NCBI GenBank assembly: GCA_964542855.1
Contig: CAZIWJ010000183.1
Coordinates: 1 to 7,389, forward strand
Direction of reading: 5' to 3'
Origin: CAZIWJ01 sp964542855
Lineage (GTDB): Bacteria > Bacteroidota > Bacteroidia > Cytophagales > Cyclobacteriaceae
Length of the DNA: 7,389 nucleotides
The notes under the pieces are model-generated. The model was not told where the DNA came from, did no database searches, and saw only the letters and a program-made list of their open reading frames with translations. The position numbers and the translations under genes are program-made. This document shows, in pieces, positions 1 through 5,755 of this stretch (positions are counted from its first letter, which is position 1; the number at the start of each line of letters is the position of its first letter).

Positions 1-317
<317 letters not shown>

Positions 318-584
318 AGGCCGTACTCCCTTTCAATAAAGTAAATAAGCACGAGTATAATTACAACCAGGGTGTTGCAAAACCCCTTGCGTTGATTACC
401 CCGCTGAAAAACTTAACGAAAGTGATTACCCGCCTGACTGCTGGATGCGTCCAGCCTGGAATGATCTTCCAGTATATTCCATCATAACCCTTTGTAGTGA
501 GTGTCTTGAATACTCTACAGTAACGGTTGTTTTCCCCATCACTTACTTCCTCCCTTGCTCGTCAACTTCATCACATTCAAAATA
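318..584 (+). other. 23S-5S internal transcribed spacer
   Basis: This stretch of about 267 bases lies between the 23S and 5S genes and holds no credible protein gene or tRNA. It contains two adjacent hairpins with nearly the same arms. The first is CTGGA (441-445) with TCCAG (450-454). The second is CTGGAA (456-461) with TTCCAG (467-472). There is also a near-repeat, TGATTACCC, at 393-401 (with TT before) and 423-431. The spacer must be part of the rRNA precursor and be removed by processing; the hairpins could be processing signals, which is inference. Frames reading across it and the 5S gene are spurious. Confidence 0.6.
441..472 (+). repeat. tandem hairpins in the 23S-5S spacer
   Basis: Two consecutive inverted repeats share the arm sequence CTGGA/TCCAG. 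The first has a TGCG tetraloop (446-449) and the second a TGATC loop (462-466), separated by one base. The middle arms (TCCAG at 450-454 and CTGGA at 456-460) can also pair with each other in DNA, so alternative folds are possible. No T-run follows, so this is not an intrinsic terminator. It may be a processing structure of the rRNA precursor. Confidence 0.5.
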
Positions 585-694
585 TCCATGGTGACTGTTG
601 CGCCGGTGAACACCTCTTCCCATTCCGAACAGAGCAGTTAAGCCCGGCAGCGCCGATGGTACTACCTTCGTGGGAGAGTAGGTCGTCGCCAGGT
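585..694 (+). rRNA. rrf: 5S ribosomal RNA
   Basis: The sequence has the full bacterial 5S pattern: a 5' arm TGGTGAC (589-595) that pairs with GTCGCCA (685-691), the loop B/C segment CACCTCTTCCCATTCCGAAC (611-630), AGCAGTTAAGCCCGGCAG (633-650), and the helix D/loop E segment GATGGTACTACCTTCGTGGG with GAGAGTAGGTCGTCGCC. The length of about 110 bases fits. It closes the rRNA operon and is followed within about a dozen bases by a strong terminator. Exact termini are uncertain by a few bases; the outermost base pairs include an A where the family usually has perfect pairing. Confidence 0.96.
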
Positions 695-705
695 AATCAT
701 CCCCA

Positions 706-740
706 GGCCCCCTGGTTAATCCCGCGGGGCCTTTTTTTTT
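706..740 (+). terminator. intrinsic terminator of the rRNA operon
   Basis: GGCCCC (706-711) pairs with GGGGCC (726-731) around a 14-base loop, and is followed at once by nine T residues (732-740). This is a classic rho-independent terminator and lies 12 bases past the 5S gene, so it most likely ends the rRNA transcript and insulates the DUF58 gene downstream. Confidence 0.9.
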
Positions 741-964
741 CCCTTTATGCCTTTCTTTAGCTATCTTCAAAGCTTTGTTTCTGCCTACATTATTTCACTT
801 TCACAAAACTTTTCGAAAGAACTCTCATTAGAAACCATGTAAATGTAAAAGATGCCCCGATACTGGTACGGTAAAGGGTATGACTAACATTTAATGCAAT
901 TGAAAGGGCTCCAAACAAACAATTCTCTGGTTAATTCAGTAAATTATAGATCAAATACATTTTT

Positions 965-1864
965 ATGAATCTGAATGAAGTAAGAGAGTTTGGTAACATT
1001 GAGATCCTTGCGAAACAACTTGTTGAAGGTTTTATAACCGGTTTACACAAATCGCCTTACCATGGCTTTTCCGTAGAGTTTGCAGAACACAGACTTTACA
1101 ATACGGGAGAAAGTACCCGACACATCGACTGGAAGGTATATGCTCGCACTGATCGCTTATTTACCAAACGGTACGAAGAAGAGACTAACCTGAGATGCAT
1201 GATTATACTGGATAATTCCTCCAGCATGTACTATCCAAGAGAAAATAAGGGAAAGATTACTTTCAGCATTATGGTTTCTGCTGCTTTGGCTTATTTACTA
1301 CAAAAGCAGCGGGATGCAGTTGGGCTTTGCACCTTCTCGGAACAAATAGAGCAGATTACCCAGGTAAGATCAACCAGTACGCACTTGAATTCTCTATTCG
1401 CGCAGTTTCAGAAATTACTGGAAGATGCGCCCAGGCAGCGTAAATCCTCGGTTGCTGAAGTTCTCCACCAGGTAGCGGATCAGATTCCCAGACGTTCGCT
1501 GGTTATTATATTCTCTGATATGTTCGAGAATCAACAGGAGAGCAACCAGATCTTCTCCTCCTTACAACACCTTAAACATAATAAGCACGAGGTATTGCTC
1601 TTCCACACCACTGATCAGAAAACTGAATTGAATTTTGATTTCGAGGAAAGGCCCTATGAGTTTATAGATATGGAAAAAGGGGAAAAGCTACGATTAAACC
1701 CTTCAGAAGTTAAAGAAAAGTACCAGGAAGAAATGAAAAAGTACTACCACGAACTGAAGATAAAGTGTGGGCAGTCGAAAATTGACTTTATAGAGGCAGA
1801 TATCAATGATGGCTACGAGAAGGTATTGCGAACCTACCTAACGAAACGAGCCCGAATGAAATAA
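965..1864 (+). CDS. DUF58 domain-containing protein with VWA-like MIDAS site
   Basis: A 299-residue protein of the DUF58 family. The family signature lies at about residues 43-66: RLYNTGES followed by RHIDWKVYARTDRLF. This is followed by a von Willebrand A-like fold with a metal-ion-dependent adhesion site, D83-x-S85-x-S87 in ILDNSSSM, and a later acidic position in FSDMF (D185). There is no signal peptide or membrane segment, so it should be cytoplasmic or loosely membrane-associated. DUF58 proteins are usually encoded next to a MoxR AAA+ ATPase and membrane VWA/BatA proteins and are thought to act with them in assembly or stress functions; the biochemical role is not established. Here no MoxR gene is adjacent: upstream is the rRNA operon and downstream a convergent ferredoxin gene. 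The start at 965 fits the family's usual N-terminus (short helix, then a G-rich loop); no clear Shine-Dalgarno is seen. Confidence 0.93.
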   Translation: MNLNEVREFGNIEILAKQLVEGFITGLHKSPYHGFSVEFAEHRLYNTGESTRHIDWKVYARTDRLFTKRYEEETNLRCMIILDNSSSMYYPRENKGKITFSIMVSAALAYLLQKQRDAVGLCTFSEQIEQITQVRSTSTHLNSLFAQFQKLLEDAPRQRKSSVAEVLHQVADQIPRRSLVIIFSDMFENQQESNQIFSSLQHLKHNKHEVLLFHTTDQKTELNFDFEERPYEFIDMEKGEKLRLNPSEVKEKYQEEMKKYYHELKIKCGQSKIDFIEADINDGYEKVLRTYLTKRARMK

Positions 1865-1898
1865 AAAAAGCAACTCATAATAATGCATATGAGTTGCT
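1862..1898 (-). terminator. intrinsic terminator of the ferredoxin gene
   Basis: On the minus strand a perfect 10-base stem, AGCAACTCAT / ATGAGTTGCT (arms at 1889-1898 and 1869-1878 in plus coordinates), with a 10-base loop, is followed by a T-run (plus-strand A-run 1863-1869). It lies 35 bases past the ferredoxin stop. The T-run overlaps the TAA stop codon of the convergent DUF58 gene. On the plus strand no T-run follows the hairpin, so it should be strong only for the ferredoxin transcript. Confidence 0.8.
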
Positions 1899-1933
1899 CG
1901 CTGAAAACTTTAAAGATATAAATAGACATTACA

Positions 1934-2278
1934 TTATACGTGCATCCACTCTTTTTTGCCCTTCAGTTCCTCTTCATTTTCCTCGTTATCGGGATCAGGC
2001 ACACAGCAATCGACGGGACAAACTACAGCGCATTGTGGTTCTTCGTGAAAACCAGTGCATTCCGTACATTTACTAGTAACTATATAATAAAACTCATCAG
2101 AAACAGGTTCTTGTGGTTCGTCAGCATTGATAACGGTACCATCTTCAAGTTGAACGGTTTTTAAATCGGTTCCATCCGCATACGACCATTCAACGCCACC
2201 TTCGTATATAGCAGTATTGGGGCACTCTGGTTCACAAGCACCACAATTAATGCATTCATCAGTGATCATTATTGCCAT
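1934..2278 (-). CDS. 2[4Fe-4S] ferredoxin, Alvin type
   Basis: A 114-residue low-potential electron carrier with two [4Fe-4S] clusters, expected in the cytoplasm. The first cluster motif is C9-x2-C12-x2-C15-x3-C19-P. The second is C71-x2-C74-x8-C83-x3-C87-P. The eight-residue spacing between the second and third cysteines, and the acidic C-terminal helix after PVDCC (NEENEEELKGKKEW), match the Allochromatium vinosum ferredoxin class, where they shift cluster potentials. The two motifs are separated by about 50 residues, because of an inserted acidic segment at roughly residues 26-65, so the protein is longer than the classic 80-residue form; this longer version is familiar in Bacteroidota. 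It has its own terminator, is convergent with DUF58 and divergent from the acyl-CoA reductase homologue, which it may serve or share regulation with (inference). Confidence 0.95.
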   Translation of the reverse strand: MAIMITDECINCGACEPECPNTAIYEGGVEWSYADGTDLKTVQLEDGTVINADEPQEPVSDEFYYIVTSKCTECTGFHEEPQCAVVCPVDCCVPDPDNEENEEELKGKKEWMHV

Positions 2279-2301
2279 AAAAAAAACTATTTAATGTCGT
2301 A

Positions 2302-2333
2302 CAAAAAAACATAGTTTATTAACGAACTATCAA
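2302..2333 (-). promoter_or_regulatory. candidate Bacteroidota-type promoter for the ferredoxin
   Basis: On the minus strand a TTG (plus 2331-2333) is followed after about 17 bases by TATGTTTTT (plus 2305-2313), resembling the Bacteroidota sigma-factor pattern TTTG / TAnnTTTG. It lies about 25 bases upstream of the ferredoxin ATG. The -33 half is imperfect and the spacing slightly short, so this is a prediction only. Confidence 0.35.
2311..2330. promoter_or_regulatory. dyad in the divergent ferredoxin/reductase intergenic region
   Basis: ATAGTT (2311-2316) and AACTAT (2325-2330) form an inverted repeat with an 8-base centre. A third copy of the arm, AACTAT, lies at 2285-2290. The dyad sits in the middle of the 88-base region between the two divergent start codons and overlaps the predicted promoters of both genes. 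It could be an operator for a shared regulator. In an AT-rich region a 6-base dyad can arise by chance. Confidence 0.3.
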
Positions 2334-2346
2334 GGGATTATGTTCG
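2315..2346 (+). promoter_or_regulatory. candidate promoter for the acyl-CoA reductase homologue
   Basis: TTTA (2315-2318), then 20 bases, then TATGTTCG (2339-2346) resembles the Bacteroidota TTTG / TAnnTTTG promoter with one mismatch in each half. The start codon follows at 2367, which would give a leader of about 15 bases. It overlaps the opposite-strand candidate promoter of the ferredoxin. Confidence 0.3.
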
Positions 2347-2366
2347 CCTAAATCTAGTACCATTTC

Positions 2367-3383
2367 ATGATACAAACTAAAGATAAGATAAAAGCACTGG
2401 CTGTTGTAGGTAATATCATAAAAAAAACCGGCAGGGAAGAACTTTCACTTACGGCTAAGTGGGCAAAAAGACATAACAACTGGTTTACAGAAGATACAGT
2501 TCTTCACCGGCTCAATCATATTGCAGATTCGTTTCTGAACATTGAAAAGCTGGAAGAATACGCAAACAAGTACGATACTTCACCCAAAAATGTAGTTGTA
2601 GGCATTGTTCTAGACGCAAGGATACCAGCTGAGGGTATTCAAGATATCATTGCACTGGTTATGTCGGGCTACAAGTGCCGGGTTAAGCTGCATGAGCAAG
2701 ATAAATACCTCACTACCTATTTATTGGAGCTATTTTCTGAAATTGAACCCGATTTTAAGCAATTAATTTTTCCTTCCGATCAATTAAAAGACGTAGATGC
2801 GCTGGTAGCTACAGTTAATGACAAAAATGAAGCTTACTATAACAAGTACCTGGCCGATAAAAAGTTACTGCTGCGCAAAGAGAAACGTGCAGTTGGAATA
2901 ATATCGAATGATTACACCGTAGAGGAAATACAAGCAACAGGCAGAGATATTTTCAATTATTATGGGCTGGCCCGACAGAATATCGGAAAATTACTGGTAC
3001 CTGAAAATTTTAACTTTCAGTTCTTCATTGAAGCACTGGATAATTTCAGGGAAGTGCAAAAGAATCATCGTTATACCAACCACTACGATTACAACAAGTC
3101 ATTACTTCTTGTAAACCGTGAACATCATTACGACAGTGGTTTCCTGGTAATCAGGAACAATGAAGAGGTTATTTCTCCAATTGCAACATTAAATTACAGC
3201 GTTTACAATAATGAAGATGAAATGTATACAATGCTGGCAACGTCGTCTGATCATGTAAGCGCTGTGGTAAGTAAAAAGAAATTAAATACTTCCATACCGG
3301 TAACCACTCCAGGATATTCTACAGTGCCTAAACTCTGGGAATTTCCGGCCGGAGAAAATTACATTGAAGTACTCAACAGTTAA
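2367..3383 (+). CDS. LuxC-like acyl-CoA reductase family protein, probable loss of catalytic residues
   Basis: A 338-residue cytoplasmic protein of the Bacteroidota LuxC-like (aldehyde dehydrogenase superfamily) acyl-CoA reductase family, which uses NADPH to reduce acyl-CoA to aldehyde. Family landmarks include the central LRKEKRAVGIIS (169-180), DIFNYYGL (194-201), YDYNKSLLLVN (240-250), SPIATLNY (270-277) and PKLWEFPAG (321-329). Length and domain order are normal. Three functional motifs differ from what I recall of the family: the AGN-[IV]-P loop is DARIP (83-87); the ATGSNNT nucleotide-binding segment is ATVNDKN (148-154); and the catalytic-cysteine motif GLGCRN is GLARQN (200-205), placing Arg at the nucleophile position. 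The only cysteine in the protein is C104, in a different region. The frame is intact, so it is a likely pseudoenzyme rather than a decaying gene. Divergent from a ferredoxin, a common arrangement in this phylum. Confidence 0.82.
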   Translation: MIQTKDKIKALAVVGNIIKKTGREELSLTAKWAKRHNNWFTEDTVLHRLNHIADSFLNIEKLEEYANKYDTSPKNVVVGIVLDARIPAEGIQDIIALVMSGYKCRVKLHEQDKYLTTYLLELFSEIEPDFKQLIFPSDQLKDVDALVATVNDKNEAYYNKYLADKKLLLRKEKRAVGIISNDYTVEEIQATGRDIFNYYGLARQNIGKLLVPENFNFQFFIEALDNFREVQKNHRYTNHYDYNKSLLLVNREHHYDSGFLVIRNNEEVISPIATLNYSVYNNEDEMYTMLATSSDHVSAVVSKKKLNTSIPVTTPGYSTVPKLWEFPAGENYIEVLNS

Positions 3384-4984
3384 GATACCGGCTTTGAAGT
3401 GTTTGTTTGTTGGCTGGCTTTACCATTAGATGATTCACTGGTTACCTTTTTAGTGATATAATGAACAGCGTAAAGATCAGTTCTGCGTTGTTGCAGGTTT
3501 CTTACGCTTCCCTGGGTATGTATCTTTTTGAGTAAGTCCAAATCCAGGTCAGTAACCAGGGTAGTTTCTGTATTAGGAGTTGCTTCTGCCACAACTGCAT
3601 CGTGTGGAAATGAAAAGTCGGAAGGAGAAAAGACGGCTGACTGCGAATACTGGATATCCATATTATCAACTCGCGGAAGGTTCCCGACACTGCCCGTAAT
3701 TACCACGTAGCACTCGTTTTCTATGGCTCTGGCCTGTGCGCAACGGCGAACACGCAGATAAGCATTTTTAGTGTCGGTCCAGTAAGGCACGAAAAGGATA
3801 TCCACCTTCTGGTCGGCAAGAATCCGGCAAATTTCAGGGAACTCCACGTCGTAGCAAATCAGTATACCTACCCTTCCGGCGTCAGTATCAAATACGCTCA
3901 CTTTGTCTCCTCCCCTGAGGCCCCAGTAGCTCTCTTCGTCGGGAGTGATGTGCAGTTTTTTCTGAGAGTCGAGCTTTCCATTCCGGTGACACAGAAAACT
4001 AACGTTGTACAGGGCATGATCATCGTAGATAGGCATAGATCCTGCAACAATGTTAATGTTGTACGTAAGAGCCATCTTTAGCATTTCCTCTTTCAATCGA
4101 TCAGTATAGTCAGCCAGCTTACGCACTGCATCAGCAGAGTCGTCGACATCTTTAAACAATGCCATAAGCGGAGCATTAAAGAATTCAGGAAACACAACAA
4201 AGTCGGCATTATAGCCAGAAACCGTATCAACAAAGAACTCAACTTGCTGCAGTAAATCCTCGATGGAAGTAATCCGGCGCATTAACCACTGTACAGCTCC
4301 TACACGAACGACCGATTTAGATCCGCCGATAAGTTGCTCGTTGTCTTCGTAATAGATGTTAATCCATTCCAGTAATGTTGCGTAAGCTTGCGAATCGGTA
4401 TCATCGGGCATGTAGCCTTTAATTACCTTTCGTACGTGAAAATCATTAGCCAGCTGAAAGCTCAATACCCGATCGTAAATTTCTTTGTGTTTAACTTCCT
4501 CGATGTACTGCTTGGGAGTCATCCGATGGGCATGGTCGCGGTAGCCTGGAATTCGACCACCAGCAATAATTGCCCGGAGGTTAAGGTTTTCGCACAGTTC
4601 TTTTCGTGCGTCGTACAAACGGCGTCCGAGGCGCATCCCCTGGTAATCGGGATGAACAAACAAGTCAATGCCGTAAAGGGTATCCCCGTCGTCATTATGA
4701 GTAGAAAATTTACCCTTAGCTGTTACCTGGTCGTAAGTGTGCTTATCGCCATATTTGTTGTAATCTATAACAATAGCAAGAGCAACTGCAACCACCTTAC
4801 CTTTATCCTCGATACATATTTGGCCGTTAGGGAAGTTATTAATCAGCGCAGTGATTTCCTGTTTAGTCCAGGCTCCGCCAGCGTGCGCATAAACGATAGC
4901 CATCATTTCCTTAATGTCTTCATAATCATCAAGATCAATTGTGCGGAGAATCAGCTCATGATCGGGTAAATTGGAGTTACTCAT
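3380..4984 (-). CDS. bifunctional GNAT acetyltransferase / carbon-nitrogen hydrolase
   Basis: A 534-residue two-domain protein when started at 4984. Residues 1 to about 215 are a GNAT N-acetyltransferase domain, with the acetyl-CoA loop HPDYQGMRLGRRLYDA (111-126) and a GGRIPGY segment (142-148) typical of this fusion. Residues about 225-510 are a nitrilase-superfamily amidase domain with a complete catalytic triad: E267 in FPEFF, K343 in KKLH, and C377 in ILICYDVEFPE. Such fusions occur widely in Bacteroidota; the substrate is unknown, but hydrolysis of an amide and acyl transfer to or from an amine are the expected chemistries. The frame stays open 46 codons further upstream to 5122, but that extension is hydrophobic, AT-rich and absent from the family as I recall it, so MSNSNLPDHE is preferred. 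The C-terminal 20 residues are a Ser/Thr/Asn-rich tail. The stop codon overlaps the stop of the convergent reductase gene. Confidence 0.94.
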   Translation of the reverse strand: MSNSNLPDHELILRTIDLDDYEDIKEMMAIVYAHAGGAWTKQEITALINNFPNGQICIEDKGKVVAVALAIVIDYNKYGDKHTYDQVTAKGKFSTHNDDGDTLYGIDLFVHPDYQGMRLGRRLYDARKELCENLNLRAIIAGGRIPGYRDHAHRMTPKQYIEEVKHKEIYDRVLSFQLANDFHVRKVIKGYMPDDTDSQAYATLLEWINIYYEDNEQLIGGSKSVVRVGAVQWLMRRITSIEDLLQQVEFFVDTVSGYNADFVVFPEFFNAPLMALFKDVDDSADAVRKLADYTDRLKEEMLKMALTYNINIVAGSMPIYDDHALYNVSFLCHRNGKLDSQKKLHITPDEESYWGLRGGDKVSVFDTDAGRVGILICYDVEFPEICRILADQKVDILFVPYWTDTKNAYLRVRRCAQARAIENECYVVITGSVGNLPRVDNMDIQYSQSAVFSPSDFSFPHDAVVAEATPNTETTLVTDLDLDLLKKIHTQGSVRNLQQRRTDLYAVHYITKKVTSESSNGKASQQTNTSKPVS

Positions 4985-5293
4985 AGCCAGGTAAATTGGT
5001 AAACCGTTTGTAGTGGTTAATGTGGGTGAGAAGAGAAAAAATACAGTAAAGTAAAAAACAAGGTAACGTAAATTAAAGGAGATTAGGGTATAAAAAGAGC
5101 AGTTTTTAGCACGTAAAAACATTTGTATTTTACTAATAATTTAACCTCCTGCTTATACTTATTGTTTTCTATAATTTCAAAATCAATTTGTGTTTGAATT
5201 AAATTTTGTACTATATTTAATCATCTAATAAAAAAATAGCACTGCTGAACTCGTTCGGTGGTTGTTTTTTGTGAAGTAAAAATTACAGGTATC
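4985..5293. other. divergent intergenic region between nitrilase fusion and DUF3276
   Basis: About 309 AT-rich bases between two divergent genes. The part at 4985-5122 is open on the minus strand as a possible N-terminal extension of the nitrilase fusion, and 5258-5293 is open on the plus strand as a possible extension of the DUF3276 gene; neither is favoured. One promoter-like site for the plus-strand gene lies at 5187-5219. No convincing promoter for the minus-strand gene, tRNA or terminator was seen. Confidence 0.5.
5187..5219 (+). promoter_or_regulatory. candidate promoter for the DUF3276 gene
   Basis: TTTG (5187-5190), a 21-base gap, then TATATTTA (5212-5219) resembles the Bacteroidota TTTG / TAnnTTTG promoter, with a mismatch only in the last base of the second box. 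A second TTTG lies at 5193-5196. The predicted start would fall near 5226, giving a leader of roughly 30 or 70 bases depending on which GTG start is used. Confidence 0.4.
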
Positions 5294-5626
5294 GTGGAAG
5301 AGAATAGTCAAAAGGAGAGAGCAGAGATTTTTTCACAACGTGTGAGAGCAGGCAAACGAACCTACTTTTTTGATGTAAAGTCAACCCGCTCTAACGATTA
5401 CTATTTAACCATCACTGAAAGCAGAAGAAGATATAAAGATGATGGCTTCTTCTACGAAAAGCATAAAATCTTTCTATACAAGGAAGATTTTAACAAATTC
5501 GTTATGGCATTGCAGGAAACGGTAGATCATATTAAAGAAGAGCTAATGCCAGAATATGACTTTACTCAATACGAAAACGGCACTGAAAAAAAATCTCAGG
5601 TTGATGACGAGTTAAGTTGGGATTAA
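5294..5626 (+). CDS. DUF3276 family PUR-domain nucleic-acid-binding protein
   Basis: A 110-residue protein when started at GTG 5294. The core, EIFSQRVRAGKRTYFFDVKSTRSNDYYLTITESRRR read in parts at residues 11-46, followed by FFYEKHKIFLYKEDFNKFVMALQETVDHI (52-80), is the DUF3276/PUR-alpha-type fold, related to Borrelia BpuR, which binds single-stranded DNA and RNA. A basic, aromatic surface (KRTYFF, YYLT) fits nucleic-acid binding. The C-terminal 20 residues are acidic. The start is uncertain: an in-frame GTG at 5258 would add 12 residues (VVFCEVKITGI), but relatives usually begin with a short acidic segment directly before EIF, and an AGG (5287-5289) lies just before GTG 5294. The gene stands alone, divergent from the nitrilase fusion. 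Its regulatory targets in Bacteroidota are unknown. Confidence 0.9.
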   Translation: MEENSQKERAEIFSQRVRAGKRTYFFDVKSTRSNDYYLTITESRRRYKDDGFFYEKHKIFLYKEDFNKFVMALQETVDHIKEELMPEYDFTQYENGTEKKSQVDDELSWD

Positions 5627-5646
5627 CTGTTACGAGTTGTTCTTTC

Positions 5647-5680
5647 CAGGTAAACCAGCTAAGCTGACTACATTTACCTG
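5647..5680 (+). repeat. imperfect nested inverted repeat between DUF3276 and AI-2E genes
   Basis: CAGGTAAA (5647-5654) and TTTACCTG (5673-5680) are perfect 8-base arms. Inside the loop CAGCT (5656-5660) and AGCTG (5662-5666) form a second dyad. No T-run follows the outer arm, so it is not a canonical terminator, though it could slow or end transcription of the DUF3276 gene or act as a protein-binding dyad. Confidence 0.4.
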
Positions 5681-5755
5681 TTCCGATTGCTGGATTACAA
5701 AAAATTAATCACAATCATTGCACTGTTGTTAACCGGGGTAATATCGCATCTTTAG

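Noticed and set aside
527..770. Open frames on both strands across the 5S rRNA gene and its terminator
   Set aside because: They overlap a clear 5S rRNA and terminator hairpin and show no protein family features.
741..964. Possible tRNA or small gene between the rRNA terminator and DUF58
   Set aside because: No cloverleaf, no credible reading frame and no clear promoter boxes could be found.
1894..2164. Plus-strand frames opposite the ferredoxin gene
   Set aside because: They are antisense to a gene with two intact iron-sulfur cluster motifs and have no recognisable content.
3502..3710. Short frames on both strands inside the nitrilase domain
   Set aside because: They are out-of-frame shadows of the C-terminal nitrilase coding sequence.
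4388..4969. 193-codon plus-strand frame opposite the GNAT domain
   Set aside because: It lies wholly antisense to a well-conserved acetyltransferase domain; its hydrophobic residues come from the mirrored codon pattern of the real gene.
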